Of a stretch of 46,242 nucleotides of DNA, positions 33,914 through 42,368 are shown one piece after another (the first letter of the stretch is position 1; each line of letters opens with the position of its first letter). A program made the translations under genes and the position numbers. The notes beneath the pieces are model-generated. The model saw only the letters and a program-made list of their open reading frames with translations. It did not search any database and was not told where the DNA came from. The stretch is from assembly GCA_021151805.1 (NCBI GenBank), contig JAGKWN010000022.1, positions 1 to 46,242 on the forward strand, given 5' to 3'. The stretch comes from Cytophagaceae bacterium (GTDB taxonomy: Bacteria > Bacteroidota > Bacteroidia > Cytophagales > Cytophagaceae).

Positions 33914-35314
33914 TTATTTATTTCTGTATTGATCTATAATTCTGAATAATGCCTTTTGAGTTTCCAATTTAGGGAAAAATTCAAACAACACCGTATGCTT
34001 GTCGAAGTCCAAAGTTAATGCATTTTCTAGATAATTAAATGCTTCTTTGTATCTACCTGCTGTAATTAAATATGCAACAGCCCGATAATATAGGTCGGCA
34101 TTGCCAGGCATTTCATCAATTCCGGCATTAATCAGGTCAATGGCTTTGTCCAGATCTCCGCTTTCGTAGTGTACAAACGACCAGTTTTTCCAGATTTCAG
34201 GATTCGAAGGCTCTAATACACAGGCTTCTTCAAATGCTTCCAGACTGGAGATGATATTTCCGGTTTTATATTCAGCATTTGCTTTTGCCAGCCAGTATTC
34301 GGCATTCGCTTCATCCAGTTTTAGCGCTCTTTTGAAGAAATGTATGGATTCGTAAGATTTATCCTGCGCTTCCAGACACTTCCCAATGCCGTAATAGGCT
34401 TCATGAAAATAAGCATCAGCCTTCGATGCTTTTCTGTAAAACTCTATGGCTTTGGGTAATTGACTCAGATGTTCGTAGCAAAAACCGATGTTGTAGAATA
34501 CGTCCGCGGTTTTATCTTCCATGTCCATGGTCTGGAAGAAAAACTCCAAAGCTTTTTCGTATTCGTTTTTATAGACATAACACTCACCGATATTATAATA
34601 AGCGGAAGAATATTTGTCGTTGATGGCAATTACAAATTCATACGCATCGAGCGCGTCGTCCAGCTTTTCCTGTTTGAAATAGGAAACACCCAAACAGAAC
34701 CAGGCAAAATGCGAATAGGGATCAAGCTCTATCAATTGCTTGAAGAATTCAACACTTTCATCCAGACGGTCAAGTACCTCCAGGCTGTAAGAAAGTTCGT
34801 AAATGGCATCTTCGTGTTTTGGGTTGAGCAGGATTGCTTCTTTCAGGTGCCTGATGGAATCTTCAAAGTTGCCCATGTCCTGATAGATCACACCCATGTG
34901 GTAATGGATCTCATCTTTTTCTTCGGCACGGTCCATGATTTCCTGCAGCAGCTCAATGGCTCCTTCAAAGTCGTCCTGCTGGGCCATGATGTTAGCCCGT
35001 AGCAATTGAATATCTGTATCGTTGGGTTGATAAAGCTGTGCGGTATCCAGGATCTCAAGCGCTTCTTCAAACTGGGTCATCTGCATCAGCACCTGCACCT
35101 TGAGCAACATGATCTCAACAGAGTATGGATGTTGTTCCATCGCTATGTCGCATGCTCTGTGGGCCTTTCGAAACTTAGTACCTTCCAGGTAATACTGAAT
35201 AATACTTTCGTAAACACTTACGTCAAAAAAGCCAGGAGTTCCTTCTTTAAGAAGTTCCTCAAATTTTCTGGCCAATTCCCGATCTTCTGATTGTCGTTTA
35301 TTCTGTCTGGCCAT
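33914..35314 (-). CDS. TPR protein, first gene of the comA-dedA operon
   Basis: 466 residues without signal peptide or TM segment, so cytoplasmic. After a charged N-terminus (ARQNKRQSEDRELARKFEEL), TPR units run from about residue 45 to the end, roughly eleven in number. Good examples are FEEALEILDTAQLYQPNDTD, FEDSIRHLKEAILLNPKHED, LDDALDAYEFVIAINDKYSS and YESIHFFKRALKLDEANAEY. Such scaffolds bring proteins together; a role in organising the ComA or DedA pathway is only guessed from co-transcription. Gap to comA is 2 bp. It is conserved-looking and free of disruptions. Confidence 0.92.
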   Translation of the reverse strand: MARQNKRQSEDRELARKFEELLKEGTPGFFDVSVYESIIQYYLEGTKFRKAHRACDIAMEQHPYSVEIMLLKVQVLMQMTQFEEALEILDTAQLYQPNDTDIQLLRANIMAQQDDFEGAIELLQEIMDRAEEKDEIHYHMGVIYQDMGNFEDSIRHLKEAILLNPKHEDAIYELSYSLEVLDRLDESVEFFKQLIELDPYSHFAWFCLGVSYFKQEKLDDALDAYEFVIAINDKYSSAYYNIGECYVYKNEYEKALEFFFQTMDMEDKTADVFYNIGFCYEHLSQLPKAIEFYRKASKADAYFHEAYYGIGKCLEAQDKSYESIHFFKRALKLDEANAEYWLAKANAEYKTGNIISSLEAFEEACVLEPSNPEIWKNWSFVHYESGDLDKAIDLINAGIDEMPGNADLYYRAVAYLITAGRYKEAFNYLENALTLDFDKHTVLFEFFPKLETQKALFRIIDQYRNK

Positions 35315-35632
35315 AGTCTCACATTTTAGTAGTTATACGCTGTGATTATGTTTAAAGCTAAAAAATTAAAAATTAATTCATTTATACCTGTATGAATATT
35401 TATAAACATGCAGAAAAATGAAAAAACCTGGTAAAAACCATAATATTTCAGCTTTAAATTAATTTTTAACAACTTGTTCAACAGGCAGTATAAGCCTGCT
35501 TGCAAGCTGTTTTTAAGTTAACTGCGGGGCGGGGGTTTTATTGTTATGGAAGGGTTAAAAATTTGTTTTGTTTTTACAGCGAAGAACGCAAAGAGAAAAG
35601 TTTATATGTGGTAATCTTCAACCGATTTTAAA

Positions 35633-35672
35633 CAAAAAAAATTAGGCTTAATCTAAGCCTTATTTTTTTTTG
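35633..35672. terminator. Bidirectional terminator AGGCTTA/TAAGCCT
   Basis: A-run, AGGCTTA, loop ATC, TAAGCCT, T-run of nine. It lies downstream of the last gene of the polysaccharide operon (stop at 35732 on the minus strand). Confidence 0.9.
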
Positions 35673-35681
35673 CGCGCTCCG

Positions 35682-35716
35682 CCGCAAAGAGCGAAAATAC
35701 TTTACGCTCTTTGCGG
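35682..35716. repeat. 12-bp inverted repeat
   Basis: CCGCAAAGAGCG and its exact reverse complement CGCTCTTTGCGG around an 11-base loop. It sits between the operon's last stop codon and the terminator and may protect the 3' end of the mRNA. The arm shares CGCAAAGAG with 35588-35596. Confidence 0.75.
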
Positions 35717-35731
35717 TTAACATTCAAAAAC

Positions 35732-36703
35732 TCAATGAAACAACTTACTGCACGTCCACTCAATCGTATCGGATAAAGGCCTGAAAGAGATTTGTGTTGC
35801 CTTGATAATTTTTGCGGAAGAATATTCAATTTTATTTGCTGCTGTCTTTGCTGTAGTCTTTGTGATCAGCGGCTCTTTACCGGTGAAGAAAGATTTTACA
35901 GCTTCGATGCGCCATACAACCTGGCGCATGAAATTTGTAGCACGTACAGAAGGAGCTGATACCTGCAACGTATCGGCAACCTGTGCAAAGAAATCTTTAT
36001 AGCTTGTGATTCCACCATTGAGAATATAGCGCTCGCCATTACTGCTGGCGTCAAACATCAGTTTTTCAATGGATTCAGCCACGTCTCTTACATCAACATA
36101 ATTCAGATACCCATCGGTATAAAATTTATGTTGATCGGCTACATAATTAAACAGCCGCACGCTGATGGAACTGTTCAGGCCTGGTCCGAGGATGATGGAT
36201 GGATTGACGATTGTTGCTGTTAATCCTTCTTCCATGGCTCTGTACACTTCCACTTCGGCCTGGTGTTTGGATTCTGCATAATAAGAGTTCAGGGAAGATT
36301 CTTCCCAGGTATTTGTTTCGCTGATGTGTGTTTCCGTAGCCTTGCGGCCTACAGCAGCGATAGAGCTTACATGAATGAAATTTTTAATGTTGTGTTCAAG
36401 ACAAACATCAACCAGGTTGCGTGTACCGATCACATTGGTCTGGTACATGTCTGTATTTCTTTTATTCCAGAATGAAATAATGGCTGCTGTATGCACCACA
36501 TACTCAACACCCTGGATGGCATCAAGCAGGGTGCCTGGGTCGTTCACATCACCGGTAAAAAGATCCAGCTCTGCTGAAAGATTTTTTAATAAAGATGTAT
36601 CGGAATTTTTACGGACAAGCGCCCGTACTTTGTACCCCTTTTGGATGAAATGTGCACACACAAAACTTCCCACCAGACCATTTGCACCTGTAACAAGAAT
36701 CAT
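35732..36703 (-). CDS. Extended-SDR NAD-dependent epimerase/dehydratase
   Basis: 323 residues. The NAD-binding turn TGANGLVGSFV (5-15), GDVNDPGTL, the VVHTAAI strand and the catalytic tyrosine/lysine in SYYAESK are all present, with the upstream HVSSIAAVG serine. The extended SDR fold is complete. Family members act on nucleotide sugars, dihydroflavonol-like ketones or steroids; the setting suggests a nucleotide sugar, but the RALVRKNSDTSLLKN strand and GLNSSISVRLF region are closer to the dihydroflavonol reductase-like branch, so the substrate is open. ATG overlaps the phosphatase stop by 4 bp (ATGA). Last gene of the operon. Confidence 0.88.
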   Translation of the reverse strand: MILVTGANGLVGSFVCAHFIQKGYKVRALVRKNSDTSLLKNLSAELDLFTGDVNDPGTLLDAIQGVEYVVHTAAIISFWNKRNTDMYQTNVIGTRNLVDVCLEHNIKNFIHVSSIAAVGRKATETHISETNTWEESSLNSYYAESKHQAEVEVYRAMEEGLTATIVNPSIILGPGLNSSISVRLFNYVADQHKFYTDGYLNYVDVRDVAESIEKLMFDASSNGERYILNGGITSYKDFFAQVADTLQVSAPSVRATNFMRQVVWRIEAVKSFFTGKEPLITKTTAKTAANKIEYSSAKIIKATQISFRPLSDTIEWTCSKLFH

Positions 36704-37446
36704 GAAAGTAAGCTGTTATTTAAAAGAGGCAGAGTTCTTAGTTTATTGTAATACGGAGTATTTTTTACTTTGCGCAGCGCATCCAAATGCCGCTCTCCGT
36801 GACAGTCGGTACCGGCAAAATCAACCATTTTATGATCAATAAGTTTTTCAGCAAAAAGCTTCGCTGGCTTTGAATAATAACCTGCCAGGGAATTGAGGTT
36901 GATCTGGAACAAAACGCCCATTTCATAAATCGTCTGAAAATGCTCAAAGCCCTGGTATAAATAGGTATAACGCTCCGGATGGGCGAGAACAGGAATATAT
37001 CCCTTTGAGCGCATCATGAATATTGCCTGATGCAACTGGTGGGATTCATTCATGTAAGAGGTTTCGAACAACACATAATTCTTTCCGAAGGTAAGCAGGG
37101 GTTCATCTTTTTCAAGCTTTTCCATGAACCATTCGTCAAGGTAATATTCTGCAGCTGCTTCGATCGCTATATCAATATTTTCTTCGGCGAGTTTTTCTTT
37201 CAGTATTTTCAAGCCCGGCATAATGCTCTCACGGCTGTTCTTAAAAAAATCGCCCATGATGTGCGGCGTGGTAACGATTTTTTTATAGCCCAATTCTTTC
37301 AGACTTTTAACCAGTGAAACCGATTCTTCCAGGCTTTTAGATCCATCATCAATCGCTGGGATCAGATGGGAATGCATATCTACAAAGATAAAGTCTTCGG
37401 TAGGCGTTTCCGGTTTTTTTGAGAAGAGACGGCTCAGAAAACTCAT
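36700..37446 (-). CDS. CpsB/YwqE-type PHP protein-tyrosine phosphatase
   Basis: 248 residues of PHP metal-dependent phosphatase: DMHSHLIPAIDDGS with His25 and His27, VTTPHIMGDF, EAAAEYYLDEWF, VLFETSYM, PVLAHPERYTYL and the closing DFAGTDCHGERH, which together supply the three-metal site. In Gram-positive and many Gram-negative capsule loci this enzyme removes phosphate from the BY-kinase; here the kinase gene is immediately upstream with a 4-bp overlap, so it is the natural substrate. Cytoplasmic, with a short N-terminal basic stretch (SRLFSKKPE). The ATGA overlap with the following SDR gene couples their translation. Confidence 0.92.
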   Translation of the reverse strand: MSFLSRLFSKKPETPTEDFIFVDMHSHLIPAIDDGSKSLEESVSLVKSLKELGYKKIVTTPHIMGDFFKNSRESIMPGLKILKEKLAEENIDIAIEAAAEYYLDEWFMEKLEKDEPLLTFGKNYVLFETSYMNESHQLHQAIFMMRSKGYIPVLAHPERYTYLYQGFEHFQTIYEMGVLFQINLNSLAGYYSKPAKLFAEKLIDHKMVDFAGTDCHGERHLDALRKVKNTPYYNKLRTLPLLNNSLLS

Positions 37447-39821
37447 ATTTTTTCAATTATTTTTTTGATCCAGCTTTTTGGTTTCGACGCAGATTCATTT
37501 TCATAGTAGCCGTAGTTATAGCGGAAGCCTCTGTTTGTAGGAACCGCATTGGCAATCACCCTTAGTTTGTTATAACCACCTCTGTTGAGTGTGCGCTTGA
37601 TCTCCTGTGCAACAAAGAACTTGGAATAATTGATACGAACGATATACAAAGGTACATCTGATTTTGACATCAGCAGAATACCATCTGTTACAATACCTAC
37701 AGGAGGTGTATCAATGATAATCACATCATATTTTAATTTCAGGTCTTCAATTAATTTATCCAGCGTAGGCAACAAAATTAATTCGGAAGGGTTAGGCGGT
37801 GTTGGTCCGGCGGTAATAAAATCCAGATCTGCTATGCGCGAATGCTGGATACAGTCTTCCATCGTATTCTTTTCAATCAGGATGGTACTTAAACCGATAT
37901 GGTTCTCTGCGCCGAAGGCCAGGTGAATCTTTGGTTTACGCATATCCAGATCCAGCACCACCACGCGTTGGTTGGTTAGTGCGATTACAGCGGCCAGATT
38001 TACCGCCACAAATGTTTTTCCTTCACCACCAACGGTTGACGTAACGGTGATAACTTTGGATGTTTTTTTGGATGTGATGAACTCCAGGTTTGTACGAATA
38101 GAACGCAGCGATTCACTGATGGCAGATTTTGATTTTTTATCTACGATCAATTGAGAGAAATACATTTTGTCGGCTACATATTCCGGCACACTGCCTATGA
38201 TCGGGATCGGAATGGAGCGCTCAAGTTCAGCAAGGGTTGTAATGGTGTCGTACATCAGGAAGCGCACTACAACCAGCAGTAAGCTTAACAGGATAGCAAT
38301 ACCTACACCCGACAATAAAAGAATACCTTTTTTGGGATAGATCGGTATATTTTCAACGGTAGGCGGAGAAAGTACAATGAAGTTTACCGTAACTCCGGCC
38401 TTCGTTAAACCCTGCTCAACCATTTTATCCATCAGCAAACCGTAGAATTTATCATACAGGTTGTAATGTCTTTTCAGGCGGGTCATTTCGGTTTCCTTTG
38501 CCGGGAAAGAGAGGATAGAACTTTCTATTTCAAATTTGTCAAGATTGAGATCGTGAATCTGTTTTTGAGTGATCTGTTCGTTCTGCTTGATCAGGTCAAG
38601 GGCATCTTCCTTTGCTTTGAGTGCTGCTGCTTTCTTTTTCTGGTAGGCGTAGGTTGTTTCACTTTGAGACAATAATAGATTTTCTTTCTCCTGGTTCAAG
38701 GTGTTCAAACCTTCAACAAGTTTCAACAGTTGCTCATCTTCCACCTTTGAAAGCAAAGGGATAAATTCTTCCAGGTCTTTATTGGCATTGATTAAATCCT
38801 TCAGGTTTTTTAACAGTTCCAGCTTGAACTGGAGGTCTTTGATCTCTATGGTATTTTCATCGCGCAGTTCCGAAAACTTTGTGTAGTCGGCCATTACATC
38901 CATGGTCTTGTTGTTACGCATGAATGTTTCAAATTTCTTCTCCGCATCTATTAAATTTTCTTCTGCTTTTTTAATAGAGGTATTTAAAAATTCAATGGAC
39001 TGGTCAAAGGTTTTTAATTTTTGCTGCAGCGTCTGTTCAAAGTAGATGGAGTCAATTGATTTTACAATGCTGTAGGCCTTGACTGCATTGTGATCTTTAA
39101 AAGAAACGTATAAGGTACGGGCTTCAATATTGGCAACATCTGCAAATAGATTTTGCTGGAAATAACTATTCAGCGTACCTGGGCTGTTGAATTTGAAAAA
39201 AGTTTTTTGTTTTTTATTGTAATCGTTGAAATAAGCAGTCTTTTTAAGTGTGAATGTTCCAAAGGGTGTTTTGCATATTTTTCCGAAAGTGAAATTTTCT
39301 ACAAAACCTTTCTTTTCAAGCTGGAAAGTTTCGTCGTCAACAATCTGTATGTCCAGTGGCGTATCATAGGCGACCTTTGAATAGTCTTCCACAAAGGACA
39401 CTACATAGGGCGAGGTTTTGAAACGCTCTTCGTATAAGATATTTCCATACACGTAATAGGAAATATTCAGCTGCAGATCAGCAATTACTTTTTCACGCAC
39501 AATAGGTGAACGGATGATCTCAAGCTCTCCCGCCAGGCTTGAACTTTCTTCTTCCAGTCTGCCGGAATTGGATAAACCCAGGGAGTTGGTACGGTTGTTA
39601 TTTTCCAGCTTAATGGTTGAACTGGATTCATAAACAGGTTTGGCGTAACGGATAAAAATAATGACACCCATGAGCGTGAATACTCCGATGAGGGCCATCG
39701 CAATAAATGATTTCTTAAAGACAATCAGAAGCTTGTAAGGGTCGAGAATATTCTGGACCTCTTCTTCGTATTGACCAAACGAGTTATCAGAAAAAGACTT
39801 TTGACTTTCGTGTATCGACAT
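37443..39821 (-). CDS. Wzc-like polysaccharide co-polymerase with BY-kinase domain
   Basis: 792 residues. The Wzz domain starts with a TM helix near 38-58, a periplasmic coiled-coil region (about 280-480), PxxP-type NIPIYPKKGILLLSG and a second TM near 500-520. The kinase follows: SEILSSIRTNLEF-like SESLRSIRTNLEF, Walker A STVGGEGKT (595-603), Walker A' VVVLDLDMRKPK (621-631) and Walker B VIIIDTPPVG (700-709). The C-terminal tyrosine cluster is short: Tyr768, 770, 772 and 773 (FRYNYGYYE). It drives polymer length and export through cycles of autophosphorylation. It starts 1 bp after the Wza gene and overlaps the phosphatase by 4 bp. Confidence 0.95.
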   Translation of the reverse strand: MSIHESQKSFSDNSFGQYEEEVQNILDPYKLLIVFKKSFIAMALIGVFTLMGVIIFIRYAKPVYESSSTIKLENNNRTNSLGLSNSGRLEEESSSLAGELEIIRSPIVREKVIADLQLNISYYVYGNILYEERFKTSPYVVSFVEDYSKVAYDTPLDIQIVDDETFQLEKKGFVENFTFGKICKTPFGTFTLKKTAYFNDYNKKQKTFFKFNSPGTLNSYFQQNLFADVANIEARTLYVSFKDHNAVKAYSIVKSIDSIYFEQTLQQKLKTFDQSIEFLNTSIKKAEENLIDAEKKFETFMRNNKTMDVMADYTKFSELRDENTIEIKDLQFKLELLKNLKDLINANKDLEEFIPLLSKVEDEQLLKLVEGLNTLNQEKENLLLSQSETTYAYQKKKAAALKAKEDALDLIKQNEQITQKQIHDLNLDKFEIESSILSFPAKETEMTRLKRHYNLYDKFYGLLMDKMVEQGLTKAGVTVNFIVLSPPTVENIPIYPKKGILLLSGVGIAILLSLLLVVVRFLMYDTITTLAELERSIPIPIIGSVPEYVADKMYFSQLIVDKKSKSAISESLRSIRTNLEFITSKKTSKVITVTSTVGGEGKTFVAVNLAAVIALTNQRVVVLDLDMRKPKIHLAFGAENHIGLSTILIEKNTMEDCIQHSRIADLDFITAGPTPPNPSELILLPTLDKLIEDLKLKYDVIIIDTPPVGIVTDGILLMSKSDVPLYIVRINYSKFFVAQEIKRTLNRGGYNKLRVIANAVPTNRGFRYNYGYYENESASKPKSWIKKIIEKI

Positions 39822-39822
39822 A

Positions 39823-40596
39823 TTATTTGGTAACTAACAAATATAAAGTTGCCAGACTCGTAGTAATACCAACAAGCGGATAGATATCGGTAAGCGTTTC
39901 CTTGAAAACTCTTCGTTTCGGCTCTATGTAAATAATGTCTCCGGGTTCGATATCTGTATGAGCAAGCTTTAATCCTTCGATGGTATTTAAATTAACGAGC
40001 TGAACATCCGGGTTGCTGAGGTCTCCGCGAATCACACGGATGTTGTTTGCTTTTCCGTCTATCTTGATTCCCCCGTATTGCGCAATCACTTCAATCAGGT
40101 TCATATCCTGGTATTCCAACGGAATTACTTTACCGCCATCCGGACCGAAAACAATTACCCGTTTGCTCAGCAGCTTGGTTTTAACATACGGAGCCGTATA
40201 AAAAGCTGCATACTTAACAGCAAGGATACTATCTGCCTGGAAAACGGTATAACCTTTCAGTTGTACATTGCCAACCATAGGCAAATGCGCACAGCCGTCT
40301 GAATAGATGGTATATTTAGGCTGTGGCGGATTATCTTTAACGGTTGATGTTGTACCTTCAGTAAGCGCATCGTTTGGGTCTACCAGGCGTTCGCCCCCGT
40401 TGGTATAAACTTCCAGGGTGATGACATCGTTGACCTCAATCAGGTATTCACTGGTAGAACTGTTCCGCATCTTTTCAATGGAATCAACAAAAATGCTTGC
40501 ATCGGTTTCAAACATTCTGAATTGATAATATGACTTACAAGAAAAAAACAAACTTGTAAAGCAGATCAGAAGCGTGGCAGCTAAATTTTTTCTCAT
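39823..40596 (-). CDS. Wza-like polysaccharide export lipoprotein
   Basis: 257 residues. Lipoprotein signal LLICFTSLFFSC with Cys20, then the Poly_export domain (YLIEVNDVITLEVYTNGG) and SLBB-type repeats (YTIYSDGCAHLPMVGNVQLKGYT, VFGPDGGKVIPLEYQDMNLIEVIAQYGG). The C-terminus has DIEPGDIIYIEPKRRVFKE and one hydrophobic segment (LVGITTSLATLYLLV). Wza makes the outer-membrane exit channel for the polymer and docks on Wzc, whose gene follows by 1 bp. The single C-terminal hydrophobic helix replaces the amphipathic barrel helix of E. coli Wza, as often in Bacteroidota. ATG begins directly after the rfbC stop. Confidence 0.92.
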   Translation of the reverse strand: MRKNLAATLLICFTSLFFSCKSYYQFRMFETDASIFVDSIEKMRNSSTSEYLIEVNDVITLEVYTNGGERLVDPNDALTEGTTSTVKDNPPQPKYTIYSDGCAHLPMVGNVQLKGYTVFQADSILAVKYAAFYTAPYVKTKLLSKRVIVFGPDGGKVIPLEYQDMNLIEVIAQYGGIKIDGKANNIRVIRGDLSNPDVQLVNLNTIEGLKLAHTDIEPGDIIYIEPKRRVFKETLTDIYPLVGITTSLATLYLLVTK

Positions 40597-41142
40597 TTAA
40601 AAAGTAAGGCTAGATTCTATTTCATCTAAATACGGTAATTCCTGATCTTTCGTTGACACAAGTGGGTTTTCAATGCCCCAGTCAATTTTTAAAGAAGGAT
40701 CGTTCCAGCGTATGCCCCCTTCAGACGCTTTATGGTATAAGTTAGTACATTTATACTGCACTTCACAATCTTCAATGGTTACAAAACCATGTGCAAAGCC
40801 TACCGGCACATACAACATGCGTTTGTCCTTATCATCCAGCAGCACTTTGGCTACTTTCCGGTAGGTAGGCGAATCTTTACGCAGGTCGACTATAACATCC
40901 CAGATGGATCCTTTCGTGGCCCGCACCAGCTTGCCCTGCGCATAAGGATGCTGCTGGAAATGCAGGCCCCGGACTACGCCGGCAGAAGATTTGGAATGGT
41001 TATCCTGAACAAATTCCATGGTTAAACCGGCGTTTGTAAAGGTTTGTTTGTTGTACGTTTCCATAAAAAAACCCCGGTCATCGCCAAAAACATTTGGTGT
41101 AATCAGAATAAGGTCTTTTAGTTCAAGTTCAGTAAAGGTCAT
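40597..41142 (-). CDS. rfbC: dTDP-4-dehydrorhamnose 3,5-epimerase
   Basis: 181 residues, complete. It makes dTDP-4-dehydro-L-rhamnose from the D-xylo-4-hexulose. RmlC motifs: FGDDRGFFMETYN, FVQDNHSKSSAGVVRGLHFQ with the catalytic His61, DVIVDLRKDSPTY, MLYVPVGFAHGFVTIEDCEVQYK and GGIRWNDPSLKIDW. Cytoplasmic cupin dimer. The rfbA, rfbB and rfbD partners are not in the window, so dTDP-rhamnose synthesis must be completed elsewhere in the genome. Its stop is flush with the Wza start, and its start overlaps the glycosyltransferase stop by 4 bp. Confidence 0.96.
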   Translation of the reverse strand: MTFTELELKDLILITPNVFGDDRGFFMETYNKQTFTNAGLTMEFVQDNHSKSSAGVVRGLHFQQHPYAQGKLVRATKGSIWDVIVDLRKDSPTYRKVAKVLLDDKDKRMLYVPVGFAHGFVTIEDCEVQYKCTNLYHKASEGGIRWNDPSLKIDWGIENPLVSTKDQELPYLDEIESSLTF

Positions 41143-42269
41143 GTATGCTTAGTAGGTACAATTTCAGTAATGAGGCAAAAGTACTCATTGAAAATTATTT
41201 TGTCAGAAAAACTTTTCTCAATCAGGCTGCGGCTGTTCGATCCCATTTCCGCAATTTTTTCTGGCGGAGTATGATAGGCAAGGTTCATTTTATTAAAAAG
41301 ATCGGCGGCATTTTTCACTTCACATAAATAGCCATTCCATTGGTCAGAAACCACATCCTTGCAGCCAGCTACGTTGGTTGTTATGAGAGGCTTTGCACAG
41401 GCCGCCGCTTCAAGGAGGCTTTTCGGCACTCCTTCACGGTACGAAGGAAGCACTACCACCGAAGCCGTGCGGTAATCCTCAACAACGGTATTTGAAAAGG
41501 GTTTGTAAGTTACGTGATTGGCAGCAGCCCAATGGTCAACATGTTCTTTGGAAATCCCCAGGTTTTTATCCGAATCAATGGCGCCAATGAGTATGCACTC
41601 AACTTTGCTGCCGTGGTGGAGATACAACTGCCGCGCGGCCTCTGCATATTCGCGGATTCCTTTGTCGAACAGCAAACGGGCAACCATTACAAAACGGAAT
41701 GGGGAAGAAGAAGCACCCGGCTCAACCGCTGCCGGACAGAAATGGTCCGTGTTAACCCCCGAACCTTTAATGATGATTGTTTGCGCAGGCGAAACAAGAC
41801 CGAGCGTTTGAAACAGCAAACGGTCATCTTCATTCTGAAAAACAACTTTGGATGCAAACCTGAAGCTTAACCGATACAATTTCTGAGCAACAGAAGCCAC
41901 CAGATTTTTATGTAAAAAAACTGTACCTAAGCCAGTTACGGTATTTAATACCGGTATTCCGGCCAGCTTTGCCGCCAGGGTTCCATATATGTTGGGCTTA
42001 ATGGTATACTGCAGAATGATGTCAGGCCTTGTTTGTGCATAGATCCTGCGCAACCGCAGCAACAGATAAAAGTCTTCAACCGGATTATTCCCCTTGGAGT
42101 GTATGTGTACAGGAATGTATTCCAGCGGAAGTTTTTTTAATTCTTCTGAATACGCATCGTATGGGGCGATGCAAATAATTTCAATACCTTTTTCCAGCAA
42201 GCCCCGAATTAAATTCAATCTGAAATTATAGAGATTCCAGGACGTATTAGCAACGAAAGCTATTTTCAC
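41139..42269 (-). CDS. Family-4 type glycosyltransferase
   Basis: 376 residues with the GT-B fold. The N-terminal domain opens KIAFVANTSWNLYNFRLNLI. The C-terminal domain has FVMVARLLFDKGIREYAEA, CILIGAID, VVLPSYREGVPKSLLEA with the EX7E motif, and TTNVAGCKDVV. These mark GT4, a retaining transferase that adds a sugar from a nucleotide donor to a lipid-linked acceptor at the inner membrane. N-terminal residues resemble PssD/E or capsular GalNAc transferases, but the sugar cannot be named. It is the first gene of the six-gene operon; I could not find an exact TAnnTTTG on the minus strand before it. Confidence 0.92.
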   Translation of the reverse strand: MKIAFVANTSWNLYNFRLNLIRGLLEKGIEIICIAPYDAYSEELKKLPLEYIPVHIHSKGNNPVEDFYLLLRLRRIYAQTRPDIILQYTIKPNIYGTLAAKLAGIPVLNTVTGLGTVFLHKNLVASVAQKLYRLSFRFASKVVFQNEDDRLLFQTLGLVSPAQTIIIKGSGVNTDHFCPAAVEPGASSSPFRFVMVARLLFDKGIREYAEAARQLYLHHGSKVECILIGAIDSDKNLGISKEHVDHWAAANHVTYKPFSNTVVEDYRTASVVVLPSYREGVPKSLLEAAACAKPLITTNVAGCKDVVSDQWNGYLCEVKNAADLFNKMNLAYHTPPEKIAEMGSNSRSLIEKSFSDKIIFNEYFCLITEIVPTKHT

Positions 42270-42339
42270 AGATAGTTATTCTTTGGAATAAATATAGGGA
42301 TAATCAGGTATTTAATTGGCATTTGAGCAGTTAAAAGAT

Positions 42340-42347
42340 TAGTTTTG
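42340..42347 (+). promoter_or_regulatory. -7 element of the cytochrome c-hflX operon
   Basis: TAGTTTTG is an exact TAnnTTTG, 21 bp before the ATG at 42369. A TTGG lies 20 bp upstream, close to the -33 TTTG. It decides against a TTG start at 42345, which falls inside the element. Confidence 0.6.
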
Positions 42348-42368
42348 AGTATCATTTATAAAAAGCAT

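Larger units (their letters stand above)
35315..35731. other. Intergenic region with two hairpins and a CGCAAAGAG repeat
   Basis: No gene. From the left it contains an AT-rich stretch that should carry the promoter of the minus-strand TPR gene, a GCGAAGAACGCAAAGAG stretch near 35579, the terminator at 35633-35672 and a second hairpin at 35682-35716. The shared CGCAAAGAG word is typical of intergenic repeats in this phylum. Confidence 0.6.

Noticed and set aside
34460..35002. A 180-codon plus-strand frame opposite the TPR gene
   Set aside because: Antisense shadow; the product is rich in phenylalanine and isoleucine with no domain, and the minus-strand TPR repeats are unmistakable.
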